A stretch of DNA of 29,785 nucleotides. Source: Coriobacteriaceae bacterium (GTDB taxonomy: Bacteria; Actinomycetota; Coriobacteriia; Coriobacteriales; UMGS124). The position numbers and the translations under genes are program-made. Every line of letters starts with the position of its first letter. The first letter of the stretch is position 1. Below the pieces are notes generated by a model, which saw only the letters and a program-made list of their open reading frames with translations, ran no database searches and was not told the DNA's origin. The DNA is taken from NCBI GenBank assembly GCA_019421015.1, contig JAHZGC010000017.1:49347-79131 (forward strand). Direction: 5' to 3'. Below, in pieces: positions 13,820 through 22,066 of this stretch.

Positions 13820-15058
13820 CTACACCAGCGCCGTCTCGAATATGTGGCCCATCTTGGCAGCCTTGACCTCGAGGTAGCGGCGATCGCACTCGTGGGCGTG
13901 GATCTCGATGGGCACGCGCTCGCTCACCGTGAGGCCAAAGCCCTCGAGCTCGTAGACCTTCTGGGGGTTGTTGGTGAGCAGGCGGATGCTGCGGCAGCCC
14001 AGGTTGCGCAGGATCTGGGCGCCGCTCCAGTACTCGCGCAGGTCGGGGGCAAAGCCAAGCGCCTCGTTGGCCTCAACGGTATCGAGGCCCTGCTCCTGCA
14101 GCCCGTAGGCGCGCAGCTTGTTGATGAGCCCGATGCCGCGGCCCTCCTGGCGCATGTAGAGCACCACGCCGCGTCCCTCGGCCTCGATGGCCCGCAGGGC
14201 GGTGTGGAGCTGGTCGCCGCAGTCGCAGCGCCGCGAACCAAACACGTCGCCGGTCAAGCACTCGGAGTGCACGCGTACGAGCACGTCGCGACCGTCGCCG
14301 ATCTCGCCCTTGACCAGGGCCACGTGCTCCTCCCCGGTGATGTCGTTCACAAAGCCGTGGATGGTGAAGTCGCCGTACTCGGTAGGCAGCTTGGCCACGG
14401 CCTCCTCGCGCATGTGGTTGTCGTGCACGCGACAGTAGTCCTGGAGCTGCTTGATGCTCACGAAGGCCAGGCCGTAGCGGTCGGCCATCTGGGCCAGCTC
14501 GCTCGTGCGCATCATGGTGCCGTCCTCGCGCATGATCTCGCAGCACAGGCCGCACTGCTTCATGCCCGCGTGGCGCAAAAAGTCCACGGTGGCCTCGGTG
14601 TGGCCGTTGCGTTCGAGCACGCCCCCGGGCTTCGCTACCAGCGGGAACATATGGCCGGGACGCCTAAAGTCCTCGGGACGGGCGTCGTCGCGCACCGCCT
14701 TCATGGCCGTGATGCTGCGCTCGGCGGCGCTGATGCCCGTAGTCGTGTCCACATGGTCGATGGAGACCGTGAAGGCGGTCTCGTGGTTGTCGGTGTTTTC
14801 GCTCACCATAGGTGGCAAGCCCAGCTGCCGGGCGATCTGGGCACTCATGGGCATGCAGATGAGGCCCTTGGCATGGCTCGCCATGAAGTTCACGTTGGCC
14901 TGCGTGGCGTACTCGGCGGCGCAGATCAGGTCGCCTTCGTTCTCACGGTCGGGATCGTCGACCACCAGGATGCAGCGGCCCATCTGCAGCTCGGCGATGG
15001 CCTCCTCCACGGTGCTCATGTGGATACCGGACGTTGCGTTTGCACTGATGTCGCTCAT
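13820..15058 (-). CDS. ribBA: Bifunctional DHBP synthase / GTP cyclohydrolase II
   Basis: A 412-residue fusion of the two enzymes that start riboflavin synthesis. The N-terminal half (to about residue 215) is 3,4-dihydroxy-2-butanone 4-phosphate synthase, with DDPDRENEGDLICAAE (about 34-49), FRRPGHMFPL and RNGHTEA. The C-terminal half is GTP cyclohydrolase II, with the zinc-binding SECLTGDVFGSRRCDCGDQL, YMRQEGRGIGLINKLRAY and LLTNNPQKV. All key motifs are intact, so both activities are expected. The ATG at 15058 is preceded by AAGGAG at 11 bp; an internal ATG at 15019 is possible but would remove only a non-conserved leader. It is the third gene of the operon, 119 bp after ribE. Confidence 0.95.
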   Translation of the reverse strand: MSDISANATSGIHMSTVEEAIAELQMGRCILVVDDPDRENEGDLICAAEYATQANVNFMASHAKGLICMPMSAQIARQLGLPPMVSENTDNHETAFTVSIDHVDTTTGISAAERSITAMKAVRDDARPEDFRRPGHMFPLVAKPGGVLERNGHTEATVDFLRHAGMKQCGLCCEIMREDGTMMRTSELAQMADRYGLAFVSIKQLQDYCRVHDNHMREEAVAKLPTEYGDFTIHGFVNDITGEEHVALVKGEIGDGRDVLVRVHSECLTGDVFGSRRCDCGDQLHTALRAIEAEGRGVVLYMRQEGRGIGLINKLRAYGLQEQGLDTVEANEALGFAPDLREYWSGAQILRNLGCRSIRLLTNNPQKVYELEGFGLTVSERVPIEIHAHECDRRYLEVKAAKMGHIFETALV

Positions 15059-15177
15059 GGGATATCGGGCTCCTTTCGGGTTTTTGGGGCATCCTGGGAC
15101 GCCCCGGGCCAGCGCGCGGCTCAACCGGGGTCGCAGCCGGCCGTTACGATGAAGAGATACAGTTGGGCGGATATGCC

Positions 15178-15846
15178 CTAGAACCCCAGCGCCCGCAGGC
15201 GGTCAAGGGTCAGGCCGACGTCCGGGACGCGCTCCCCCGGCGGCCCCTCCCGGCCCAAAGCACCTTCGAGCAGACGCCCCACGTACTTGCCCACCACGTC
15301 GTTCTCGAGGTTCACCACATCGCCCACCCGCTTGCCAAGCAGCGTGGTCTGCCCCCCGGTATGGGGAATCACCGAGACCTCGAAGCCGTCGTCGGTAAAG
15401 CGGGCCACCGTGAGGCTGATGCCGTCGATGGCCACCGAGCCCTTCTCCACCACGAGGCGTGCGATGGCGGGCTCGCAGGCTATGCCCACGCGCACGGCGT
15501 TCTGGTCGGCCGTGCGGGCGACGATGCGCCCCGTGCCATCGATGTGCCCGCTCACGATGTGGCCGCCAAAACGGCCGTCGGCAGCCATGGCCCGCTCCAG
15601 GTTCACCGGCGAGCCGGGACGCAGCGCCCCCAAATTGGAACGCGAGAGGGTCTCGGGCATCACGTCGGCGCTGAATCGCCCCGCCCCGAAGGAGGTCACC
15701 GTGAGACACACGCCGTTCACGGCGATGGAGTCTCCCAGGTGGGCGTCGGAGAGCACCGTGGAGGCGCTCACGACGAGCTGGCCCGCCCGGCCGGGAGGCG
15801 GCACCTGCACCACATGGCCCACCTCTTCGACAATCCCCGTGAACAT
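15178..15846 (-). CDS. ribE: Riboflavin synthase, alpha subunit
   Basis: A 222-residue enzyme that dismutates two 6,7-dimethyl-8-ribityllumazine molecules to riboflavin. Two lumazine-binding barrels occur in tandem: MFTGIVEEVGHV at the N-terminus with GDSIAVNGVCLTVTSF and DVMPETLSRSNLG, then GGHIVSGHIDGTGRI leading to the second copy with GSVAIDGISLTVARF and VSVIPHTGGQTTL. The C-terminal tail DVVNLENDVVGKYV is typical of the trimer-forming helix. It begins 3 bp after ribD (stop at 15849, start at 15846), so the two are co-translated. The symbol ribE follows actinobacterial use; it is ribC in E. coli. Confidence 0.95.
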   Translation of the reverse strand: MFTGIVEEVGHVVQVPPPGRAGQLVVSASTVLSDAHLGDSIAVNGVCLTVTSFGAGRFSADVMPETLSRSNLGALRPGSPVNLERAMAADGRFGGHIVSGHIDGTGRIVARTADQNAVRVGIACEPAIARLVVEKGSVAIDGISLTVARFTDDGFEVSVIPHTGGQTTLLGKRVGDVVNLENDVVGKYVGRLLEGALGREGPPGERVPDVGLTLDRLRALGF

Positions 15847-15848
15847 GG

Positions 15849-17138
15849 TTACTCACCTGCCCTTTTGCCAGCGGAGAAACCCAGGGGGCCGCACGGTTCG
15901 GCCGACGGGGGCTCGGGCCCCAGGGGTCCCAGCGCCACGCAGGCGCCGGTGCGCTCGTCGGCCCCCTCCCCGGCCCGCCACACAATCCGCACGTCGTTGC
16001 CCACAAGGCTCACGTGCGGGTCTCCCAGCTGCCAAGCGCCCGCCATGGCCCGCACCCCGGCACCCGCCACCGGGCCTGGGGCCGCGGCGCCCCCCACCAC
16101 CTTGGGGGCGACGTAGGCCACCACCTCGTTCACCAAACCGGCCTCCCAGGCGGCGGCGTGGAGACGCGCCCCACCCTCGAGCAGCACCGAGTCGATGCCG
16201 TGCTCACCCAGGCACCCCATGAGCGCACGCAGGTCCACACGGCCGTCAGAACCGGGCAGGCTCGCCACCTCGACGCCCAGCGACCGCAACCGGTCGACCT
16301 TCTGGGCGTGTGGGCCGTCCGCAGGCAGCTCTCCGCAGGCCACCAGCAGCGGGGCCTTCTCCGCCGTCTGCACCAGGCGCGAGCCCTCGGGAATCCTCAG
16401 GTGCGAGTCGCATACCACACGCAGGGGCTGGCGACCGCCCTCGAGGCGGCAGGTAAGCTCGGGGTCGTCGGCAAGCACGGTACCGGAGCCCACCATGACC
16501 GCGGCCAGCCGGTGTCGTAGGCGATGGGCGTCGCGGCGGCCGGCCTCCCCCGTGACCCAGCGGCTGTCGCCCGAGGCGCAGGCGATGCGCCCGTCGGCCG
16601 TCATGGCCCACTTGGCCACCACGTAGGGGCGGCCGGTCCGGATGAAGTGAAAGAACACCGGGTTCAGCGCGTCGCACTCCTCGCGCAGCATGCCGCGCAC
16701 CACCTCGACGCCAGCCGCCTCAAGGCGGTCAAGGCCCTTGCCAGCCACCAGCGGGTTGGGGTCGCTCGACCCCGCCACGACCCGCGCCACGCCGGCCGAG
16801 AGCAGTGCATCGGCGCAGGGAGGCTGCTTGCCGTGGTGGGCGCAGGGCTCCAGGGTCACATACGCCGTGGCGCCCGAGGGGTCCTCGCCACGCCGGGCGC
16901 AATCGGCCAGGGCGTTTGCCTCGGCATGGGCCTCTCCGTAGCGCTCGTGCCAGCCCTCGCCGATCACACGGCCGGCGCGCACGATCACGCAGCCCACCAA
17001 AGGGTTCGGGTTCGTGAAGCCCGCACCCCGCCGGGCAAGCTCCACCGCCCGGGTCATGAAGCGTCCCTCGGCGCCAAGGGCCCGCGCCTGCCCACCGTCG
17101 CCAAGGGCGCACGTCCTCCCGCCCGTCTCACGCGCCAT
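15849..17138 (-). CDS. ribD: Bifunctional riboflavin deaminase/reductase
   Basis: A 429-residue protein. The N-terminal deaminase has FTNPNPLVGCVIV, HAEANAL (zinc His and catalytic Glu) and YVTLEPCAHHGKQPPC (zinc Cys residues). The C-terminal NADPH-dependent reductase begins near RPYVVAKWAMTADGRIA and contains SRWVTGEAGRRDAHRLRH, VGSGTVLADDPELTCR and VLLEGGARLHAAAWEAGLV. It deaminates and then reduces the pyrimidine intermediate. The ATG at 17138 has GGGAGG 5-6 bp upstream. This gives an N-terminal extension of about 27 residues before the usual RibD start (FMTRAVELARRG), plus a Pro/Gly-rich C-terminal tail of about 35 residues. It is the first gene after the FMN riboswitch. Confidence 0.95.
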   Translation of the reverse strand: MARETGGRTCALGDGGQARALGAEGRFMTRAVELARRGAGFTNPNPLVGCVIVRAGRVIGEGWHERYGEAHAEANALADCARRGEDPSGATAYVTLEPCAHHGKQPPCADALLSAGVARVVAGSSDPNPLVAGKGLDRLEAAGVEVVRGMLREECDALNPVFFHFIRTGRPYVVAKWAMTADGRIACASGDSRWVTGEAGRRDAHRLRHRLAAVMVGSGTVLADDPELTCRLEGGRQPLRVVCDSHLRIPEGSRLVQTAEKAPLLVACGELPADGPHAQKVDRLRSLGVEVASLPGSDGRVDLRALMGCLGEHGIDSVLLEGGARLHAAAWEAGLVNEVVAYVAPKVVGGAAAPGPVAGAGVRAMAGAWQLGDPHVSLVGNDVRIVWRAGEGADERTGACVALGPLGPEPPSAEPCGPLGFSAGKRAGE

Positions 17139-17193
17139 GCCAACCTCCCTCGCCACCCGGCGGCAGGCGTGCGCGGCGTGGCTTCCAGGGCAC

Positions 17194-17226
17194 AAAAAAG
17201 CCCGCCGGGCACCTGCCGACGGGCTT
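17194..17226 (-). terminator. Riboswitch-controlled terminator before ribD
   Basis: On the minus strand AAGCCCG (17226-17220) pairs with CGGGCTT (17204-17198), with further inner pairing and one mismatch, followed by TTTTTT. It lies between the FMN aptamer and the ribD start, as expected of the expression platform that stops transcription when FMN is bound. Confidence 0.85.
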
Positions 17227-17292
17227 CAATGGACTCTTGGAATGCGCTCGAGGGCGCGCCCGGTGCAAACCCGTGCGCGTCCGCAAACGTCA

Positions 17293-17420
17293 TTCGCTGT
17301 TCTTCCATCCGGACTGTAACCGTTGGTCCTGGAATCGCACCAGATCCTGCCCCTATGGGGGCTCGCGGACTTACGGGTCTCCCCGATTACCGCCAGTGAG
17401 GAATCGCACCTCGCCCTGAA
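17293..17420 (-). promoter_or_regulatory. FMN riboswitch (RFN element)
   Basis: The minus strand carries the RFN consensus in order: TTCAGGGCGAGGTGCGATTC from 17420, CTCACTGGCGGTAAT, AGTCCGCGAGC, GGATCTGGTGCGATTCCAGG, ACCAACGGTTACAGTCCGGA and TGGAAGAACAGCG to about 17293. These are the six-stem junction blocks of the FMN aptamer. It sits upstream of a terminator and the ribDEBAH genes, so high FMN should switch the operon off. Confidence 0.97.
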
Positions 17421-17441
17421 CAGATGACTGTGTTGCGCTGC

Positions 17442-17471
17442 ATGGTAGACCCAAACCGAACGCTTTAGCAA
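17442..17471 (-). promoter_or_regulatory. Probable promoter of the riboflavin operon
   Basis: On the minus strand TTGCTA (17471-17466) and TACCAT (17447-17442) with an 18-bp spacer; each matches 4 of 6 consensus bases. Transcription would start near 17435, just before the aptamer. Confidence 0.45.
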
Positions 17472-17650
17472 GGGGCCCGGCGCACATCGGCAGCCGCACG
17501 GACATCTTGCAAGGCACAGGCGCGCACAAACGCGCAGGTTCCGCATGGGGTCGAGAAGTTATGGACAAATTGCGAACTCATCGCAGAAAAGCTTCCTGCT
17601 GCCGTTTCTGGCCCCTCAACCCGGTTCTAGCCCGCCTGCGGCCCCGCCCC
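17472..17650. other. Divergent intergenic segment without a gene
   Basis: This lies between the rib operon promoter and the TetR gene. No credible reading frame is seen. A small inverted repeat TGCGA-ACTCA-TCGCA is at 17571-17585; its role is unknown. Confidence 0.4.
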
Positions 17651-17671
17651 TTGGGAGATAATCAGTCTCAA
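17651..17671. promoter_or_regulatory. Candidate TetR operator overlapping a -10 element
   Basis: A 21-bp imperfect palindrome, TTGGGAGAT ... AGTCTCAA, centred at 17661 and ending 18 bp before the TetR ATG. It contains GATAAT (17657-17662), a good -10 element. This fits autorepression by the TetR protein; it is inferred from position and symmetry. Confidence 0.4.
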
Positions 17672-17689
17672 CGCCAACGAAGGAGCCTC

Positions 17690-18271
17690 ATGACCCGACG
17701 CGTCACCAGCAAAGAGGACCTGCTCGCCGCAGCCGTCGCCATCGCCGAGCACGACGGGGTGGCCGCCCTGTCGATACGGCGGCTGGCCGAGGAATGCGGC
17801 GTGGGGGTGGGCACCGTCTACAACTACTTCCCCGCCAAAGAAGACCTCACGGTAGCCGCCATCGAACGACATCTCGCCCAGGCGTTCTACGAGGACTTTT
17901 GCCATCCAGCACCCGACGAGGCGTTCGTCGGCTACTGCGAGCGCGTGTTCGAGTGCGCACAGGAGGTGTTCTCGGACTTCCGCACCCGCTGGCTCGCCGA
18001 CGCCCAGGCCATCCCCCATGCCGAGCTCGTCGCGGCCCGACTGCGCGAGACACGCCAGCTCGACCACGCATACCGGGGGCTCGTGAGCGTGTTCGAGCGC
18101 GACCCGCGTATCGACCGCAGCCGCCTGGACCACTCCCTCTCGCCTCAGGCCACCTGTCGCTTTGTGCTCGACTGCATCCTGGGCGCCCTGCGAGGGGGCG
18201 CCCGCGACTGCGACGTGCTGTTCGCGCTGCTGCGCGGCTCGCTGTACGGCGAGACGGCTGGCGGCGCTTAG
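17690..18271 (+). CDS. TetR/AcrR family transcriptional regulator
   Basis: A 193-residue protein. The N-terminal HTH is classic: SKEDLLAAAVAIAEHDGVAALSIRRLAEECGVGVGTVYNYFPAKEDL (about residues 6-52), ending in the VGTVYNYFPAKEDL recognition helix signature. The remaining helical domain (about 60-193) is the ligand-binding and dimerisation part and is not recognisable beyond the family. AAGGAG stands 4 bp before the ATG, which fixes the start. The next gene, 140 bp downstream on the same strand, is a small membrane protein that may be its target. A palindromic site just upstream suggests autoregulation. Confidence 0.9.
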   Translation: MTRRVTSKEDLLAAAVAIAEHDGVAALSIRRLAEECGVGVGTVYNYFPAKEDLTVAAIERHLAQAFYEDFCHPAPDEAFVGYCERVFECAQEVFSDFRTRWLADAQAIPHAELVAARLRETRQLDHAYRGLVSVFERDPRIDRSRLDHSLSPQATCRFVLDCILGALRGGARDCDVLFALLRGSLYGETAGGA

Positions 18272-18411
18272 CACCCGCACGGCCGAGACACACCCCCGCC
18301 GCACCTCCACCGGACGCACACCTGAACAACCCCTCCCCGCGTTCATCAAAAAGCCGGGCAGAATAGGGGCGTTCGAGTGGGTTGTCCGCAATACAAGGAG
18401 GTCGTTGTTCC

Positions 18412-18906
18412 ATGAACCCGTTGCTCGTCCTGGCCATGGTGGCCATCACCCTCGCCCTGGTCTTCTATACCGTGGGCGTTTTCGGCGAACGCCGCGCCGG
18501 CACGCTCACCAAGCGCTATGTTGTGCTCTTCTGGCTCGGCTTTCTCTTTGACACCACCGGCACCACGATCATGACCGTCCTGGCCGGCGAGATGGGCGGT
18601 ACCGGCTCGCCGCTCCATGCGGTCTCGGGGACCATCGCGATCGCCCTCATGCTGTTCCACGCCGTGTGGGCCACGGTGGTGCTCGTGCGCGACAATCCCC
18701 GTCAGAAGGAGAACTTCCATCGCCTGAGCATCGGCGTGTGGCTGTTCTGGCTCATCCCCTACTGCATCGGCATGCTGCTGGGCATCCCCGTGTTCCACCT
18801 GACCGACGCCCGCGCCTCCGTCGCGGGCATCGTCATCGTGGCGGCGGTGGCAGGCGCGCTGTGCATCTCGACGAACGTGTCCAAGCGGCGCAAGCAGGCC
18901 AGGTAG
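18412..18906 (+). CDS. HsmA-family (TIGR03987-type) four-helix membrane protein
   Basis: A 164-residue integral membrane protein with four clear hydrophobic segments: LLVLAMVAITLALVFYTVGV (about 4-23), VVLFWLGFLFDTTGTTIMTV (about 37-56), HAVSGTIAIALMLFHAVWAT (about 69-88) and WLFWLIPYCIGMLLGI (about 113-128), then a fifth near the C-terminus (GIVIVAAVAGALCIST). The pattern of conserved FGERRAG, LFDTTGT, HAVSG and FHRLS matches, from memory, the HsmA/TIGR03987 family of unknown function. AAGGAGG lies 10 bp before the ATG. The TetR gene upstream is a likely regulator. It converges on recQ with only 16 bp between stops. Confidence 0.8.
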   Translation: MNPLLVLAMVAITLALVFYTVGVFGERRAGTLTKRYVVLFWLGFLFDTTGTTIMTVLAGEMGGTGSPLHAVSGTIAIALMLFHAVWATVVLVRDNPRQKENFHRLSIGVWLFWLIPYCIGMLLGIPVFHLTDARASVAGIVIVAAVAGALCISTNVSKRRKQAR

Positions 18907-18922
18907 GCGAGACGGCCCGGCC

Positions 18923-20938
18923 CTACCTTTCGGCCTGCGCCCTCCACGTTGCAATGGCGGCCAAAAAGCGCTCGCCATACTTCTCGGCCTTGACGCGGCC
19001 CACGCCCGAGACGTCCAGGAACTCGTCGAGGTCGCCGGGCTGCCTGGCGGCCATGTCGGTCAGGGCGGCGTTGGAGAACACGATGTAGGCCGGCACGCCC
19101 TCCTCCTGGGAGATCTGGGTCCGCAGCGTGCGCAGGGCCTCGAACAGGCCGGGGTCGGCCTCGGAGGCACCCACCGGGCCGCCTCCCCCATAGACCCGGC
19201 CTCCGGCCGAGGAGCCCCCGCGCGATCCCAAGGGCTTCTCGGCCGCGGCGTCTTTGGGCATGCGTTTGGGGACCTTGACCAGGTAGGGTTCCTTGGTGCG
19301 CAGCAGCCAGTCGCGCCCGCGCTGCGTCACGAACACGCAGGGGTAGGAGCCGTCGGTCACGGCCAGGTAGCCGGCGTCGGTCAGCGAGTCAAGGATGTAG
19401 CGCACCCGCCGGGCCGACTGGTCGGCCATGATGCCGTAGGTCGAAAGCTCGTCGAAGTGCCAACTCAAGATGCGGTCGGCCTTGGAGCCGCGCAGCACGT
19501 CGACCACCGTGGTCTTGCCCACCTGCCGCCCCCTTTGCTCGATGCGCAGCACGCACGAGACCACCTTTTGGGCGTCGACCGTGACGTCTTGCTCCTCGAC
19601 GTCGGTGGAGCAGTTGGAGCAGTGCTCGCACCTGAAGGGGACGTCGGTCTCGCCAAAGTAGCGCAGGATCGTGGAGCGCAGGCAGTCGGTGGTGGTGCAG
19701 TAGAGGGTCATCTTGCGCAACCGCTCGCAGTCGCGCCGGTAAAGCTCGCCGGCCAGCTCGGGGTCGTTGCCGTTGGCCAGCCCCTCCTCGCGCGCCCGGT
19801 CGATAAGGAACTGGCAGGTCTGGACGTCTTTCTTGTTGTAGATGAGCACACAGTCGGCCGGGCTGCCGTCACGACCGGCGCGACCCGCCTCCTGGTAGTA
19901 GCTCTCGAGGTCAGAGGGCATGTTGTAGTGGATGACAAAGCCCACGTTGGACTTGTCGATACCCATCCCGAAGGCGTTGGTGGCCACCATCACCGTGGCG
20001 CGGTCGTAAAGGAAGTCGTCCTGGTTCTCCCGGCGCTCCTCGGGGCTCAAGCCCGCATGGTAGCGCGTGGCCGCAAAGCCTTCGTCGAGCAGTAGGTCGC
20101 AGACCTCCTCCACGGCGTTGCGGGTGGAGCAGTACACGATGCCCGTCTGGCCGGCCGCCGCCCCGCCGGGGTCGCGCTCCCGGGAGGCCCGGGCACCCAC
20201 GAGGCGCAGCAGGGTGCGCTGCTTGTCGCGGGGCTCGGGGCGCTCCACCCCGAAGTAGAGGTTCGTGCGGTCGAAGCCCGACACGAGGGTAAAGGGGTCG
20301 TGCAGGTCGAGCGCCTGCGCGATGTCACGGCGCACGTCGTCGGTGGCCGTGGCCGTGAGCGCCGCCACCGTAGGCCGCACGGGCAGACCTTCGATGAACG
20401 CGGAGATGCCCAGGTAGCTCGGGCGGAAGTCCTGGCCCCACTGGGATACGCAGTGGGCCTCGTCCACCGCCACCAACCCCACCGGCACACGGCGCACGAG
20501 CTCCTGGAGACGGGGGGTGTCGAGGCGCTCGGGGGCCACATAGAGCAGCTTGCAGGCGCCCGACGCCACGAACGCAAAGGCTTCGGCCTGCTCGGCGGCC
20601 GTAAGGGAGCTGTTGAGGCACGCAGCGGGCACCCCGGCCCCGGTTAGAGCCGCCACCTGGTCTTTCATAAGGGAGATGAGCGGCGAGACCACCACGGTGA
20701 GACCTGGGGAGACCAGGGCGGGCACCTGGTAGACAAGCGACTTGCCCGCACCGGTGGGCATGACGCCGAGCACGTCGCGCCCGGCCAGAACCGCCTCCAC
20801 AAGCTCGCGCTGGGAAGGGCGAAAGTCGTCGTGGCCGAAGTGCTCTTTGAGCAGGGCGCGCGCCCGATCGAGGGCGGCGGCCGATGCCGTGCCGTTCCCG
20901 CCGCACCCGCCTCGCCCCGCCGTGCCGTCGATCCCCAT
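18923..20938 (-). CDS. recQ: ATP-dependent DNA helicase RecQ
   Basis: A 671-residue 3'-5' DNA helicase acting in recombination and replication-fork repair. Motif 0 FRPSQRELVEAVLAGRD and Walker A GVMPTGAGKSLVYQ lie at about residues 39-70. Then come VVVSPLISLMKDQV, the DEAHCVSQWGQDFRPSY box (about 159), TATATDDVRRDI, ATNAFGMGIDKSNV and the YYQEAGRAGRDGSPADC motif VI. The zinc site (C..LRKM..YC....CLR, CEHCSNC) and winged helix follow. A C-terminal HRDC domain (LFEALRTLRTQISQEEGVPAYIVFSNAAL) occupies about the last 80 residues after a Gly/Ser-rich linker. The ATG at 20938 is preceded by AAGGGGAG; a longer open frame upstream is not conserved. Confidence 0.95.
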   Translation of the reverse strand: MGIDGTAGRGGCGGNGTASAAALDRARALLKEHFGHDDFRPSQRELVEAVLAGRDVLGVMPTGAGKSLVYQVPALVSPGLTVVVSPLISLMKDQVAALTGAGVPAACLNSSLTAAEQAEAFAFVASGACKLLYVAPERLDTPRLQELVRRVPVGLVAVDEAHCVSQWGQDFRPSYLGISAFIEGLPVRPTVAALTATATDDVRRDIAQALDLHDPFTLVSGFDRTNLYFGVERPEPRDKQRTLLRLVGARASRERDPGGAAAGQTGIVYCSTRNAVEEVCDLLLDEGFAATRYHAGLSPEERRENQDDFLYDRATVMVATNAFGMGIDKSNVGFVIHYNMPSDLESYYQEAGRAGRDGSPADCVLIYNKKDVQTCQFLIDRAREEGLANGNDPELAGELYRRDCERLRKMTLYCTTTDCLRSTILRYFGETDVPFRCEHCSNCSTDVEEQDVTVDAQKVVSCVLRIEQRGRQVGKTTVVDVLRGSKADRILSWHFDELSTYGIMADQSARRVRYILDSLTDAGYLAVTDGSYPCVFVTQRGRDWLLRTKEPYLVKVPKRMPKDAAAEKPLGSRGGSSAGGRVYGGGGPVGASEADPGLFEALRTLRTQISQEEGVPAYIVFSNAALTDMAARQPGDLDEFLDVSGVGRVKAEKYGERFLAAIATWRAQAER

Positions 20939-21131
20939 GGGCTCCCCTTCCGCCTCGCGCGTCACCCCTTCGCGGGGCCGTCGGGCCATTATAGAGGGCA
21001 GATGGGGGCAGCGCCGGGAATTCGCAAGGGGCACAGACGGCGGGCGGGCATCCCCAAAGCGCACGCTCGCCGCGACGCTCCGAGGATGCCCGCCCGCCTG
21101 GCGTAGCACGACCTCTTCGTTCGACGGCCTT

Positions 21132-21611
21132 CTATGCCGCCGTGCGCTCCTCTTCGAGCCGGTGCTTGGGGGGTCTTCCGGGACGCCGCGGGTGATCGAC
21201 GCGGTCCTGGAGCGAATCGAGCGAGATGAACCACACGTTGCCCTGCTTGCGCGACTCGAGCCGTCCGGCCCGCGCCAAGGCGCGCACGCGGCTGGTCGAG
21301 ACGTGCAGCATGTCAGCCGCCTCGGCCACGGTCACATAGCCCGGCATGGACGCCTTGGAGGCCTCCAGGTCGAGCGTGACGTTGAGCACGAAGCCTCCCT
21401 TTGCCGGCCTGTGCCCACTGCTGGCCGCGGGCAGCGGCGTGCCCGCCTCGATATGGCGCTCCACCGCAAACGCCATGACGTAGGCACCCAGGCCTGCCGC
21501 GTTGGCGATGTCCGCCGCCGACCAGGTGGTGTGCGGCATGAGGTCGGGGCACGACACGTCATAGCCGCCAAACTCGTTGGGCGTGATAACGGTCTCATAA
21601 CTGATGTTCAT
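21132..21611 (-). CDS. HicB-like domain fused to an excisionase-type HTH
   Basis: A 159-residue protein. The N-terminal half (ITPNEFGGYDVSCPDLMPHTTWSAADIANA ... HIEAGTPLPAAS, about 1-65) has the layout of HicB antitoxins, a partial RNase-H fold. The C-terminal part has a MerR/excisionase-type helix-turn-helix, GYVTVAEAADMLHVSTSRVRALARAGRLESRKQGNVWFI (about 93-131), and a basic tail. In HicAB modules HicB binds and silences the HicA mRNA-cleaving toxin. No HicA-like reading frame is visible on either side, so this is an orphan, or a regulator derived from the HicB fold. The start ATG 21611 has a G-rich stretch about 8 bp upstream. The region beyond is AT-rich and next to a tRNA gene. Confidence 0.7.
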   Translation of the reverse strand: MNISYETVITPNEFGGYDVSCPDLMPHTTWSAADIANAAGLGAYVMAFAVERHIEAGTPLPAASSGHRPAKGGFVLNVTLDLEASKASMPGYVTVAEAADMLHVSTSRVRALARAGRLESRKQGNVWFISLDSLQDRVDHPRRPGRPPKHRLEEERTAA

Positions 21612-21888
21612 GGCAAGACCCCCATATCCGTTCCAAGGCGACCGACGAATCGGGGCCCCGAAACTTTTCTATGTGGCGTCGACGCTGTCAAAACACGTCT
21701 TTGACGCTGTTCTGCCCAATGGGGGAACGAACCTATCGAAGTATGATGGACTCCTAGAAAGAACCAAATTCATACTTGACAATTTAATGGATATATTGCT
21801 TTTGTCACTTTATGTACATTTTGAGATATACGGAACCATTTCTGTATACCCTTTGGCAAAGAGGTCTATGATAAATGAGTTGTGCGAT
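21612..21888. other. AT-rich segment upstream of the tRNA gene
   Basis: This stretch is strikingly less GC-rich than the rest of the window, especially 21740-21880. No convincing gene is found; the plus-strand frame here runs into the tRNA. It may be the remnant of a transferred element next to the tRNA; no integrase or attachment repeat is seen. Confidence 0.5.
21821..21850 (+). promoter_or_regulatory. Probable promoter of the tRNA-Lys gene
   Basis: TTGAGA (21821-21826, 5 of 6) and TATACC (21845-21850, 4 of 6) with an 18-bp spacer. Transcription would start near 21857, about 32 bp before the mature tRNA. Confidence 0.45.
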
Positions 21889-21965
21889 GGGCCGTTAGCT
21901 CAGCTGGCCAGAGCAGGGGACTCTTAATCCCAAGGTCCAGGGTTCGAATCCCTGACGGCCCACCA
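21889..21965 (+). tRNA. tRNA-Lys, anticodon CTT
   Basis: A 77-nt cloverleaf with encoded CCA. The acceptor stem GGGCCGT pairs with ACGGCCC; the D arm has GCTC/GAGC. The anticodon arm GGGGA-CTCTTAA-TCCCA has CTT at positions 34-36 (reads AAG). The T arm is CAGGG-TTCGAAT-CCCTG. The anticodon stem has one G-A mismatch at its base, as seen in some Lys tRNAs. Confidence 0.97.
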
Positions 21966-21977
21966 TCGAGACACCTG

Positions 21978-22009
21978 GCTGGGAGGCGTAGCTGCCTTCC
22001 AGCTTTTTT
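21978..22009 (+). terminator. Terminator after tRNA-Lys
   Basis: GCTGGGAGGC (21978-21987) pairs with GCCTTCCAGC (21994-22003), 10 bp with one wobble, followed by six T. It ends the single-tRNA transcript. Confidence 0.9.
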
Positions 22010-22066
22010 GTTTCGGCCCTTATCCGAACCCCCCTACCGCCCTATCCCGACAGGAGGCACGCCCCC

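Noticed and set aside
21604..21927. A 107-codon plus-strand frame ending inside the tRNA
   Set aside because: It runs into tRNA-Lys and covers the probable tRNA promoter; no family features.
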